Positions 55,248 through 62,720 of a stretch of 64,000 nucleotides of DNA are shown here, in pieces. Under the pieces are notes generated by a model. That model was not told where the DNA came from, did no database searches, and saw only the letters and a list, made by a program, of their open reading frames with translations. This DNA comes from DASVWZ01 sp036392935. GTDB taxonomy: Bacteria; Acidobacteriota; Terriglobia; Terriglobales; Acidobacteriaceae. The DNA lies in NCBI GenBank assembly GCA_036392935.1, contig DASVWZ010000156.1, positions 1 to 64,000 of the forward strand, written 5' to 3'. The translations under genes were made by a program, and so were the position numbers. Positions within the stretch are counted from its first letter, which is position 1, and every line of letters begins with the position of its first letter.

Positions 55248-55269
55248 CTCTTTTGTTTTCACTTCCGCA

Positions 55270-55292
55270 TGCTGACTTCTTACTTCTGCACT
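55270..55292. repeat. Short heptamer array (CTGACTT type)
   Basis: Three units GCTGACT, TCTTACT, TCTGCAC after the rne terminator; a near copy of 55455-55480. Confidence 0.6.
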
Positions 55293-55316
55293 GCGGCCGG
55301 ATTTTGCTCTTGGGTG

Positions 55317-55376
55317 GCGCAGCGCTTCAGCGCTGCGATTCGAACCCGGATAAGCGACGGCTTTAGCCGCTGAGGT
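55317..55376. repeat. Two-hairpin REP-like element, copy 1
   Basis: A CGCAGCGC/GCGCTGCG stem is followed by a CGGCT/AGCCG stem and 'GAGGTAAG'. Its architecture matches the elements at 59081 and 60545. Confidence 0.55.
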
Positions 55377-55425
55377 AAGAAGCGCTGTCGCGTTCTTTGC
55401 GATTGAGTGGAAAAAGAAAAGATTG

Positions 55426-55447
55426 GGGCGGACACTCCTGTCCGCCC
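55426..55447. repeat. Hairpin repeat copy 2 (GGGCGGACA / TGTCCGCCC)
   Basis: Exact copy of the 55226-55247 stem-loop, exactly 200 bp downstream. It is followed by CCTTTCTTGC and then a short heptamer array (55456-55480). Confidence 0.75.
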
Positions 55448-55467
55448 CTTTCTTGCATTCTGACTGC

Positions 55468-55743
55468 TTACTTCTGCACTGCCGCCTGACTCTTCGCCCA
55501 GATCGACGCGTTCAAACACTCCACCGTCCCATCCACCACCTTGCCCAACCCTTCTTTGAACTTCGCTTCATCCACCACATCTTTCGCCAGCACCGCATCG
55601 CTCAGCGACAGCGCCGTCTGCAGAAACGACATCACCGCATCCTTCTTCTGCGCCCCCGTGTTTCTGTTAAACAACCCCTCAATGCCATTCACAATCGTCG
55701 GCACAAACCCCATGATCTGCAACAACCTCGTCACAAACACCAT
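55468..55743 (-). CDS. Small hypothetical protein (tail-cassette neighbour)
   Basis: A 91-residue protein. AAGGAG nine bases upstream of ATG 55743 decides the start. It has a mixed helical pattern (VFVTRLLQIMGFVPTIVNGI, then DAVMSFLQTALSLSDAVLAK), with an acidic/basic C-terminal helix. I do not recognise a family. It lies on the same strand as the tail-like genes further upstream, but a plus-strand gene sits between them. Its last codons overlap a short heptamer array. Confidence 0.65.
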   Translation of the reverse strand: MVFVTRLLQIMGFVPTIVNGIEGLFNRNTGAQKKDAVMSFLQTALSLSDAVLAKDVVDEAKFKEGLGKVVDGTVECLNASIWAKSQAAVQK

Positions 55744-55764
55744 CTCATCTCTCCTTTTCTGATT

Positions 55765-55813
55765 TGACTTCTGCCTTCTCACTTCTAACTTCCGCCTTGC
55801 CACTTCCCATTCC
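55765..55813. repeat. Heptamer array (TGACTTC type)
   Basis: Seven units: TGACTTC, TGCCTTC, TCACTTC, TAACTTC, CGCCTTG, CCACTTC, CCATTCC, between divergent genes. Confidence 0.85.
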
Positions 55814-55835
55814 TGCACACCCAAACATCGCGCCC

Positions 55836-55849
55836 GTGATCTACGTCAC
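55836..55849. promoter_or_regulatory. Crp/Fnr-like palindrome (GTGAT-CTAC-GTCAC)
   Basis: The same form as the sites at 12-14 kb, 36 bp upstream of the GTG start of the four-helix-bundle gene. Confidence 0.45.
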
Positions 55850-55885
55850 AGCCAGGCGACGAGACGAACCCGCACCATAACTCCG

Positions 55886-56251
55886 GTGAACCAAAAGACC
55901 GACCTCGACCTCAGATCCCGAACAAAGACATTCGCCCTGAGCACTCTCTGTCTCTGTCGTGATCTGCCCGCAAAAGACGAAGCCCGCACCATCGGTCGGC
56001 AACTGCTGCGCTCTTCCACTTCAGTTGGCGCCAACTACCGGGCGGCTTGCCGCGCTCGAACCAAGACCGAATTCATCGCCAAGCTCGGTATCGTCCTCGA
56101 GGAAGCTGACGAGTCTGCATTCTGGCTCGAACTTCTTTCCGAGGGCGGCATCGCGAACTCCGATAACGTAAAAGCTTTGCTCGGCGAGGCCAACCAACTG
56201 ATCTCTATCTTCGTGACCTCCATCCGAACAGCCAAGGGAATGCAAGAGTGA
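55886..56251 (+). CDS. Four-helix-bundle protein (23S rRNA IVP family)
   Basis: A 121-residue all-helical protein. 'RTIGRQLLRSSTSVGANYRA', 'TKTEFIAKLGIVLEEADES' and 'FWLELL' are the signature of the S23/IVS-encoded four-helix-bundle family. Such genes occur inside rRNA intervening sequences or alone in genomes; their function is unknown. It starts at GTG 55886 and runs opposite to its tail-like neighbours. Confidence 0.85.
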   Translation: MNQKTDLDLRSRTKTFALSTLCLCRDLPAKDEARTIGRQLLRSSTSVGANYRAACRARTKTEFIAKLGIVLEEADESAFWLELLSEGGIANSDNVKALLGEANQLISIFVTSIRTAKGMQE

Positions 56252-56277
56252 CAAGTTAGAGAGCCCCGCCTTGTTCC

Positions 56278-56399
56278 TAACCTCTGCCCTCTGCCCTCTC
56301 ACTTCTAACTTCTGCCTTCGTTCCTGACTTCTGCCTTCTCACTTCTAACTTCTGCCTTTGTTCCTGACTTCTGCCTTCTCACTTCTAACTTCTGCCTTC
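56278..56399. repeat. Higher-order heptamer array, 40-bp macro-unit
   Basis: Sixteen heptamers run in order (TGACTTC, TGCCTTC, TCACTTC, TAACTTC, TGCCTTC and variants). Each block of five is separated by GTTCC, giving a 40-bp macro-repeat present twice in near-perfect form and once degenerate. It ends 2 bp before the stop codon of the minus-strand gene at 56402. Confidence 0.9.
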
Positions 56400-56401
56400 C
56401 C

Positions 56402-56704
56402 CTACTTCCACCACCTGTCTTTCGTCGTAAACACCGCGCTGATCACGAATGCGATCGCCGCATTCAGCAGCCGGTCATACACGCTGCGCCGCACATCGTT
56501 TTTCTCGAGCACCATGATCCGGTCTTCCATAATCTTCACCAGCCCCGGCTGCTGTCCTCCCGCCAGCATGTCCATCTTGGCTTCGAGGCGCGCCAGTTTT
56601 TCCAGCACCTCGTGCTCAAATACTTCGCTCTCCACCCGCACCACCAGCGGCTTTCCCGCCATCGACCCGGCCGCCAGATTTCTCAAAACATCGTCTTGGC
56701 TCAT
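56402..56704 (-). CDS. Small coiled-coil membrane protein coupled to the tail protein
   Basis: A 100-residue protein. Its ATG overlaps the tail-protein stop (ATGA, 56701-56704), so the two are translationally coupled, which fixes the start. A coiled-coil-like stretch (VFEHEVLEKLARLEAKMDML) precedes a basic segment and one C-terminal membrane helix (LLNAAIAFVISAVF). This layout recalls XhlA/holin-accessory proteins of phages, but the similarity is only structural. Confidence 0.75.
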   Translation of the reverse strand: MSQDDVLRNLAAGSMAGKPLVVRVESEVFEHEVLEKLARLEAKMDMLAGGQQPGLVKIMEDRIMVLEKNDVRRSVYDRLLNAAIAFVISAVFTTKDRWWK

Positions 56705-59034
56705 AATGGATAGTCCACGTGTAACGCCGCCGAATACCGCGAATACTTCGCCGGCGTCGAATTGTCGTATTGCTGCAGATAGCAATCCTGTATCTGCGAC
56801 AGCCGCGGAATCGTGAACGTCTGCGTCGTAAACCGCCCGATCAGGTTCTGATTATTTCCCGCGCCCCACCCCTCATCGCTCCATCTCACTTCAATTCCTC
56901 CTCCTGCCGGCGGCGCATTCCCGGCATCGATGCTCATGGTCGTCGATGTCGCCTCCGTGATCTGCGCCGCCGTCAAATCCGCAATGTACGAACTCCCAAT
57001 CTCCGAGTTCGCAAACTGCGTCACATCCACCGGCATCGAAACCTTAGCTGCCTCAAACTCGAAGCCCAGCGCCGGATTCGCCGCCTGCCCAAACGCAATC
57101 TGATACATGCTGTTTTCTCCCGCCAGGTCCTGCACCTCGATCTGCACCTCTTTCACAATCGCCGAAAACGAAGCGCCGCATCCCGCCACGCCCACATTCA
57201 ACCCATCGCCCGGAAAAATATCCGCTGCTCCGCCCGGCAGGTAGTTGCTCCACGTTGTGTACTCTCCGCTCCACGCCGCATTCGCCGCATCGTCCAGAAT
57301 CGCCAGTGCCGCGTTCTCGCAATCCGCCGCCGTCCGCGCCAGCGGCAGTTTCACGTGCCGTACGGCTGCCCGCCCGCCATCGTCGATCCCGTACCGTTGC
57401 TCCGCGATGCTCGCCGGATTTGTGACCCATGCCACTGCCCGCCCCCGCCCGCGGTAATGCACTTCAATCTGCTCGTCGGCCGCCGGAACATACTCCGTAT
57501 AAAACTCCAGCGTGTCGCTCGACGTGATCGTGCACTGCGCGCCATCCTTCAAATCGCCCGCCAGCAGCGTGCTGAACGCCTGCCCCGGCAGCGCGCCACG
57601 CACGCACGCGTTCGGCACATCCAGAATCCGCGTGAATGCCACCGTGCACTCCAGGTTCGCCGCATTGATCAGGGCGTACGTGCAGAATCCCGGCGGCGCC
57701 GTCATCAGGTTGTCATACAGGACCGTCGATGGAGCCACTTCTGTCGCCGGGTTCAGCGGATCGATGTCATGCACCTCCAGCACCACCTGGACCTGCGCCG
57801 GAATCGCCGCTCCGCCATACCCCGCGCCCGCCGGATGGTCCGCCGAATGGAACGTCTGCTCTTGCCGGAAAATCTCCTGCGAATACAGCCGCGTCGTCAT
57901 CACGTAGTGATGTCCGCTCGCCGTCGTCATTACCACTCCCGTCGCTACCCCGTTGATCACCGCCTGAATATTCGACTGGCTCCCGTTCGGCGTAATCAGG
58001 AATCCCGCCAGACATCCCCCAATCGACACCGCTCCCGGATACAATCCTCCAATCACCGCGCTCGACGCTGCGCTGAACTGCACATCCCCATGCTGAATCA
58101 CCACTGCCCCGCCCAGTTGCACCTGCTCCACCAGCTGCACCGTAGTGGCTCCATCCACTCCCGTTCCGCCCGCAATATGCAGCTTCGCCGCCTGGATCGA
58201 CACTGCGCTCGCCGGGTCCGTTACCGTCCAAAGCGCCGGGCTGAGCGCCGTCTCCGTGTACTCTTCATCCAGAATGATTTCGCTGGTCTTCTGAAACGGC
58301 GTCTGCGAGAGATAAAACTTGTACGTCAACCCATCGCCAACGAAATAATCCTTCACATACGGCTGCGGCTCCATGTCTCCGATCACCGTCACGTTGTTGG
58401 CTACATCGTTCGCGACCGCCAGCTTCAACCCTTGCGGCACGAAGGTCGGGTCCGCATCACCCAGCGCGTATGCGCTCGCGCCCAGTGGAGCAAAACTCAA
58501 CGAGCCGTTCTGCAGCCGGTAGCATGCCCGCGCCTGCGCCGCCAGTTCTGCCGCGTGTTGCGACCACGTCTTCTGCGGATCGGCTGCATACCCCGCCACA
58601 TAATCCAGGCTTTGCACCGCGCTCACGTCAATCGACGCGCCCATCAAATCCTGCGTCAGTTGCCGCAACGCCGCGCCCGCTGTCCGCTCCACAAACGGCA
58701 CCACCACCGGTACCTGTTTCAGGTCGAGCAGCGCTTCATCGCCCTCCGCCACCACGTCATACCGGTACAGCGGTCCCTGCTCGCCGCGTCCCAAATATTC
58801 GAACGCCGGCGCCTGCGTCAGATATCCCGTAAACACCAGTTGCCCGCCCGCCAGCGTCAGCACGACGCGCGCCCCCGCCACCGGAACCACGAATCCCGCC
58901 CCGCCCACCAAACTTGCCGACATCTCCGCCGGCTGATTCAGCTTCCTGACCACCTTCGGCAGTCGTTCCGCAGCGATTGCCGACGTATAATCCCGCAGCC
59001 CCGCCCCATTCAAATTGTCTATTTGCAATGTCAT
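56701..59034 (-). CDS. Phage-tail/baseplate-hub-like protein
   Basis: A 777-residue protein. The N-terminal third ('ARVVLTLAGGQLVFTGYLTQ', 'YRYDVVAEGDEALLDLKQVP') resembles the gp27/late-control-D type hub of contractile and siphophage tails. The middle contains Ig/jelly-roll-like beta segments. A later segment 'PGDGLNVGVAGCGASFSAIV' is again tail-like. The C-terminus ends in a beta-rich receptor-tip-like region. No capsid, terminase, portal or sheath genes are nearby. Assignment to the tail superfamily is by eye and moderate. Confidence 0.6.
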   Translation of the reverse strand: MTLQIDNLNGAGLRDYTSAIAAERLPKVVRKLNQPAEMSASLVGGAGFVVPVAGARVVLTLAGGQLVFTGYLTQAPAFEYLGRGEQGPLYRYDVVAEGDEALLDLKQVPVVVPFVERTAGAALRQLTQDLMGASIDVSAVQSLDYVAGYAADPQKTWSQHAAELAAQARACYRLQNGSLSFAPLGASAYALGDADPTFVPQGLKLAVANDVANNVTVIGDMEPQPYVKDYFVGDGLTYKFYLSQTPFQKTSEIILDEEYTETALSPALWTVTDPASAVSIQAAKLHIAGGTGVDGATTVQLVEQVQLGGAVVIQHGDVQFSAASSAVIGGLYPGAVSIGGCLAGFLITPNGSQSNIQAVINGVATGVVMTTASGHHYVMTTRLYSQEIFRQEQTFHSADHPAGAGYGGAAIPAQVQVVLEVHDIDPLNPATEVAPSTVLYDNLMTAPPGFCTYALINAANLECTVAFTRILDVPNACVRGALPGQAFSTLLAGDLKDGAQCTITSSDTLEFYTEYVPAADEQIEVHYRGRGRAVAWVTNPASIAEQRYGIDDGGRAAVRHVKLPLARTAADCENAALAILDDAANAAWSGEYTTWSNYLPGGAADIFPGDGLNVGVAGCGASFSAIVKEVQIEVQDLAGENSMYQIAFGQAANPALGFEFEAAKVSMPVDVTQFANSEIGSSYIADLTAAQITEATSTTMSIDAGNAPPAGGGIEVRWSDEGWGAGNNQNLIGRFTTQTFTIPRLSQIQDCYLQQYDNSTPAKYSRYSAALHVDYPL

Positions 59035-59080
59035 ATATGTGTCTCTGTCTAGTTCGCCAAACCGGAAACTGTTCGGGAGG

Positions 59081-59158
59081 GCACGGCTTCAGCCGTGCCG
59101 CCCAATGCACCCTAACCCATGTCATTCCGAACGGCTCTAGCCGTGAGGAATCTGCTGT
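59081..59158. repeat. Two-hairpin REP-like element, copy 2
   Basis: Stem 1 GCACGGCT/AGCCGTGC (59081-59098); then GTCATTCCGA; stem 2 ACGGCT/AGCCGT (59131-59144); then GAGGAATCTGCTGTT. It is nearly the same as 60545-60622 and lies between the lipoprotein and tail-like genes. Confidence 0.8.
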
Positions 59159-59171
59159 TTGCTTTCAGTTC

Positions 59172-59224
59172 TGCATTCCGACTTCCTGGCCACTTCTGCC
59201 TTCTACCTTCTGACTTCTGCATTC
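59172..59224. repeat. Heptamer array (TGACTTC type)
   Basis: Units TGCATTC, CGACTTC, then after a phase shift CCACTTC, TGCCTTC, TACCTTC, TGACTTC, TGCATTC. It ends at the lipoprotein stop codon. Confidence 0.75.
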
Positions 59225-59816
59225 ATTTCACCCCGCACACCCCCACAGCCCCGTCCAGCCCAGCATCCCCGCTCGCCCCGCAGATCTGCTCGTTCCACTG
59301 CTTCTTCAATTCCGCCGCTCGGGGCAGCGCAGTCTTCTGCGCGCTCACCTGCGCAGCAGCCGCTCCGGAACTCTGCGGAATCAGCTGCGCAAAGCTGTCT
59401 ACTGTGGTCACAATCAGATTGACTGCTGCCGCAATCCTCGCCGACAAAGCCGCATTCTCAATGTGTGCCGCCTGTAGCAGCGCCGGCAGATTCTGATTGA
59501 TGTCCGCAATCGCCGCCTGTATCTGTTCCAGCAGCGTCGCGCTCGGCGCAGCTTTGTACTGGTTGTAAAGTGACGCCAGCAGATTCAGATCCGCGCTCGC
59601 CTGCGCCGAAATCTTCTGAATCGCCGCCGCATCCGCCGCGCTGATCTGCTGCCCTGACTCGAGCGTGCTTACCACCGTCCCAATGTTCAGCGCCATCTGT
59701 GTCAGCACCGGCAAATCCGCCAGCGCCACGCTGATCCACTCCGCGCTGCAGCCCGTCGCGGCCAGCGCCACCGCCAAAACCACCACCAACCCCACCTTCG
59801 CTCCATTCACTTTCAT
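59223..59816 (-). CDS. Ala-rich helical lipoprotein
   Basis: A 197-residue lipoprotein. AAGGAG lies seven bases upstream. The signal peptide ends in a lipobox (ALAATGC, Cys23), followed by long Ala/Gln/Leu-rich helices (about 30-175). Two further Cys near the end (C181 and C194) could form a disulphide. No family is recognised. It heads the tail-like cassette on the same strand and might anchor that assembly in the envelope (inference). Confidence 0.75.
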   Translation of the reverse strand: MKVNGAKVGLVVVLAVALAATGCSAEWISVALADLPVLTQMALNIGTVVSTLESGQQISAADAAAIQKISAQASADLNLLASLYNQYKAAPSATLLEQIQAAIADINQNLPALLQAAHIENAALSARIAAAVNLIVTTVDSFAQLIPQSSGAAAAQVSAQKTALPRAAELKKQWNEQICGASGDAGLDGAVGVCGVK

Positions 59817-59853
59817 TTTTTCTCCTTTTCATTTTTCTGTTAGCTTGAAAACT

Positions 59854-59930
59854 AGCCGTGAGCCAAAAGCCGAGAGCTAATAGCCATAAGCCTTAGCTGA
59901 CGACTGATGACTGACGACTGACGACTAGCA
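59854..59930. repeat. Heptamer array (AGCCGAG to ACTGACG) abutting the FmdE-like gene
   Basis: Eleven consecutive 7-bp units: six AGCCNNN-type, then GCTGACG, ACTGATG, ACTGACG, ACTGACG, ACTAGCA. The array ends one base before the ATG. No Shine-Dalgarno sequence is visible. Confidence 0.9.
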
Positions 59931-59931
59931 A

Positions 59932-60513
59932 ATGAAATCCCTCGACGACTACCTCCACGACGCCGAACTCGCACACGGACACCTCTGCGCCGGCCAGGTC
60001 CTCGGAGTCCGCCTCGCCATGCTTGGCCTGAATCAGTTGGGAATCGAGGACCCGCGCGGCAAAGACCGCAAGCGCCTCGTCACCTTCGTCGAAATCGACC
60101 GCTGCGCCACCGACGCCGTCGCCGTCGTCACCGGATGCCGCCTCGGCAAACGCGCCCTCAAATTCCGCGACTGGGGCAAAATGGCCGCCACCTTCGTCGA
60201 CGTCTCCACCGGCAAAGCCATTCGCATCGCCGCCAAAGAATCCTCCAAGCAACGCGCCCGCGAACTCCACCCCGAAATCGAAAATAAAAATCAGCAGCAG
60301 ATGCTCGCCTACCGCGAAATGGCAGACGACGACCTCTTCACCCTGCAATGGGTAAAGGTCGACCTCCCGCCGGAAGAATTTCCCGGCTACAAAGGCGAAC
60401 GCATTGTCTGTGATTTATGCGGCGAAGGCATCAACTTTCGCCGCGAAGTCCGCCGCGGCGCCCAGACTCTCTGCCGCTCCTGCTCCGGCGAACAATACTA
60501 CCAACCCCTCTGA
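59932..60513 (+). CDS. FmdE-family zinc-binding protein
   Basis: A 193-residue protein. The N-terminal domain has the FmdE/TraR-type 'AHGHLCAGQVLGVRLAMLGL' and 'VEIDRCATDAVAVVTGC' motifs, whose His and Cys residues bind metal. The C-terminus holds a zinc ribbon (CDLCGEG...CRSCSG). FmdE proteins were named after a formylmethanofuran dehydrogenase subunit but occur widely without it, often near molybdopterin or formate enzymes. No such genes are in this window. The function is therefore open. Confidence 0.85.
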   Translation: MKSLDDYLHDAELAHGHLCAGQVLGVRLAMLGLNQLGIEDPRGKDRKRLVTFVEIDRCATDAVAVVTGCRLGKRALKFRDWGKMAATFVDVSTGKAIRIAAKESSKQRARELHPEIENKNQQQMLAYREMADDDLFTLQWVKVDLPPEEFPGYKGERIVCDLCGEGINFRREVRRGAQTLCRSCSGEQYYQPL

Positions 60514-60544
60514 TCGCCGCTGTCGCGCACCTACAAACAAAAAA

Positions 60545-60622
60545 GCACGGCCTCAGCCGTGCCGCCATCACACCCTATCCATTGTCATTCCGAACGCTTT
60601 AGCCGTTAGGAATCTGCTGTTC
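60545..60622. repeat. Two-hairpin REP-like element, copy 3
   Basis: Stem 1 GCACGGC/GCCGTGC; then GTCATTCCGAACG; a weaker second stem; then AGGAATCTGCTGTT. It matches the element at 59081. Confidence 0.8.
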
Positions 60623-60657
60623 TTGCCTGAATGGGAGGGCGTTTTTCTGTTTTTGAT

Positions 60658-60730
60658 TCACTTCTGCATTCAAACTTCTGCCTTTTGACTTTCGGTTCTA
60701 CTAATGACTAATGACTAACGACTAATGACT
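60658..60730. repeat. Heptamer array (TGACTTC then ACTAATG type)
   Basis: Ten units in unbroken 7-bp phase: TCACTTC, TGCATTC, AAACTTC, TGCCTTT, TGACTTT, CGGTTCT, ACTAATG, ACTAATG, ACTAACG, ACTAATG. The array includes the gatA stop codon and switches motif type without losing phase. Confidence 0.9.
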
Positions 60731-62158
60731 GGTGTTCTGCTCCACCGCCCCCGCCACCCTCAGCACTGTCGCCTCATCGAAATGCTTGCCCAGAATTTGC
60801 AGCCCGATCGGCAGCTTGTCTTTCGTCTCGCCGCACGGCACCGAAATCCCCGGAATCCCCGCCAAATCCGCCGTCACCGTGTAAATATCCGCCAGATACA
60901 TCGCCAGCGGATCGTCAACTTTTTCGCCCAGCTTGAACGCCGCCGTCGGCGAAGTGGGTGTCACAATCACATCCACTTGCTTGAACGCCTCGGCGAAATC
61001 CCGCGCCAGAAGCGCCCTTACTTTTTGCGCTTTCAGATAATACGCGTCGTAATAACCCGCGCTCAAAACATACGTTCCCAGCATGATCCGCCGCTTCACT
61101 TCCGCCCCAAATCCCTCGTCGCGCGTCCGCCGGTACATCTCACTCAGCGTCTTCGCATTCTTCGCTCGATACCCATACCGCACGCCGTCATATCGCGCCA
61201 GGTTCGACGAAGCCTCCGCCGTCGCAATGATGTAATACACCGGGATCGCATATTTCGTATGCGGCAACGACACCGGCACAATCTCGCATCCCTGCTGCGC
61301 CAGTTTCTGTATTGCAGCCTCTACGGCACCCTTGACCTCCGCATCCAGACCTTCGGCGAAATACTCTTTCGCCACGCCAATCTTCAATCCACGAACCGGC
61401 TTTTCCATCTCCGCTACATAATCCGGCACCGGCACATCCGCCGAAGTCGCATCCATCGGATCGCGCCCCGCAATCACGCCCAGTACGATCGCCGCATCTT
61501 TCACCGTCTTCGTCAACGGCCCAATGTGATCGAGCGACGACGCAAACGCAATCAGCCCATACCGCGAAACTCGCCCATACGTCGGCATCAACCCAACCAC
61601 GCCGCAAAATGACGCCGGCTGCCGGATCGATCCTCCCGTATCCGATCCCAACGCTGCCACCGCCATATCCGCCGCTACCGCTGCCGCCGACCCGCCCGAC
61701 GAACCTCCCGGCACTCGGCTCAAATCCCGCGGATTGTGCACTGGCTTCCACGCCGAATTTTCATTTGACGACCCCATGGCAAACTCATCGCAATTCGCTT
61801 TTCCCAGCATGATCGCACCCGCCGCTTCCATCTTGGCGACGGCCGTGCAGTCGTACGGCGGAATAAAATTTCCCAGAATCTTCGACCCCGCCGTTGTGCG
61901 CACGTCTTTTGTGACCATCACATCCTTGATCGCAACCGGCACTCCAGCGAGCGGCAGCAACGCCTCGCCGCGCGCCGCCAACCCATCGATCTCATTCGCT
62001 TTTTCGACCGCGCGCTCTCTGCACAACGTCAGGTACGCCCCAATCGCCGGATCTTCCCTTTCGATCCGCGCGTAGTACTGCTCCACCAGGGCAAACGCAG
62101 TTGTCCTGCGCTCCCGAATCGCGCCGCGGACGGTATCAATCGTCAAAGAATTCGCCAT
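60722..62158 (-). CDS. gatA: Aspartyl/glutamyl-tRNA amidotransferase subunit A
   Basis: A 478-residue amidase-signature enzyme. It supplies ammonia from glutamine to convert Glu-tRNA(Gln) or Asp-tRNA(Asn). The Ser-cisSer-Lys triad is present: Lys in 'PVAIKDVMVTKDV', and the two serines in 'PGGSSGGSAAAVAADM' and 'GSDTGGSIRQPASFCG'. gatC lies 81 bp upstream in the same direction; gatB is not in the window. The stop codon lies inside a heptamer array. Confidence 0.95.
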   Translation of the reverse strand: MANSLTIDTVRGAIRERRTTAFALVEQYYARIEREDPAIGAYLTLCRERAVEKANEIDGLAARGEALLPLAGVPVAIKDVMVTKDVRTTAGSKILGNFIPPYDCTAVAKMEAAGAIMLGKANCDEFAMGSSNENSAWKPVHNPRDLSRVPGGSSGGSAAAVAADMAVAALGSDTGGSIRQPASFCGVVGLMPTYGRVSRYGLIAFASSLDHIGPLTKTVKDAAIVLGVIAGRDPMDATSADVPVPDYVAEMEKPVRGLKIGVAKEYFAEGLDAEVKGAVEAAIQKLAQQGCEIVPVSLPHTKYAIPVYYIIATAEASSNLARYDGVRYGYRAKNAKTLSEMYRRTRDEGFGAEVKRRIMLGTYVLSAGYYDAYYLKAQKVRALLARDFAEAFKQVDVIVTPTSPTAAFKLGEKVDDPLAMYLADIYTVTADLAGIPGISVPCGETKDKLPIGLQILGKHFDEATVLRVAGAVEQNTSH

Positions 62159-62173
62159 CGTTTCAGATTCAAA

Positions 62174-62244
62174 AGACAGAAGTCAGAATGCAGAAGTAAA
62201 ATCGCGCTCCCTTCTGCACTCTGACTTCTAACTTCTGCCTTATC
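62174..62244. repeat. Inverted pair of heptamer arrays between gatC and gatA
   Basis: GACAGAA, GTCAGAA, TGCAGAA units are followed by CCTTCTG, CACTCTG, ACTTCTA, ACTTCTG units in the same 7-bp phase. The two halves are complementary and could fold into a hairpin. Confidence 0.8.
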
Positions 62245-62545
62245 TTTCAATCACCTTCGGGACTTTGAAGTACGTCCCGTCGCTCACAGGCGCATTCGCC
62301 ATCGCCACATCGTGCGGCAGCGATTTTCTCAGTCCCTCAAGCACATCCTCCCGCGGGGTCGAGCTTTTTTTCCCGCTTGTCACCTGCGCCATGGGCCCAA
62401 CCGACGCCGTATCAACCTCATTCAGCCGGCCCATGTAGTCCAAAATCGAGTTCAGGTCGCGCTGCATCCGCACGCGTTCCTCCCCTGTGAGTTCAAGATT
62501 GGCAAGCCCGGTGATATAGGAAACGTCTTTTTCGCTGACCTTCAT
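62240..62545 (-). CDS. gatC: Aspartyl/glutamyl-tRNA amidotransferase subunit C
   Basis: A 101-residue helical subunit that tethers GatA and GatB. The family pattern is clear: 'VSYITGLANLELTGEERVRM', 'LNSILDYMGRLNEVDTASV', and 'PREDVLEGL' with a C-terminal 'KVPKVIER'. ATG 62545 gives the normal length. The frame stays open 255 bp further upstream, but those residues do not belong to GatC. Confidence 0.92.
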   Translation of the reverse strand: MKVSEKDVSYITGLANLELTGEERVRMQRDLNSILDYMGRLNEVDTASVGPMAQVTSGKKSSTPREDVLEGLRKSLPHDVAMANAPVSDGTYFKVPKVIER

Positions 62546-62720
62546 GCTATGAACTGCGGACCCGAAGAAGCTAGAAAATCTTTTTTTTCTACCCTCTAAT
62601 TTCAGAATATCAGTTTTGACAGGGTAAACCTGACACGATTGGGAACAATATTTTTCCCATGGAATCAGTGTTTTGCGCGAATGTTGGCAGATTTGGGGGC
62701 TTGACAAGAATTTCTGTAAT

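Noticed and set aside
56278..56399. CRISPR array
   Set aside because: The periodicity is 7 bp within a 40-bp block and the 'spacers' are constant GTTCC. No cas genes are present.
55468..59816. Complete prophage
   Set aside because: No integrase, terminase, portal, capsid or lysis genes and no attachment-site repeats were seen.
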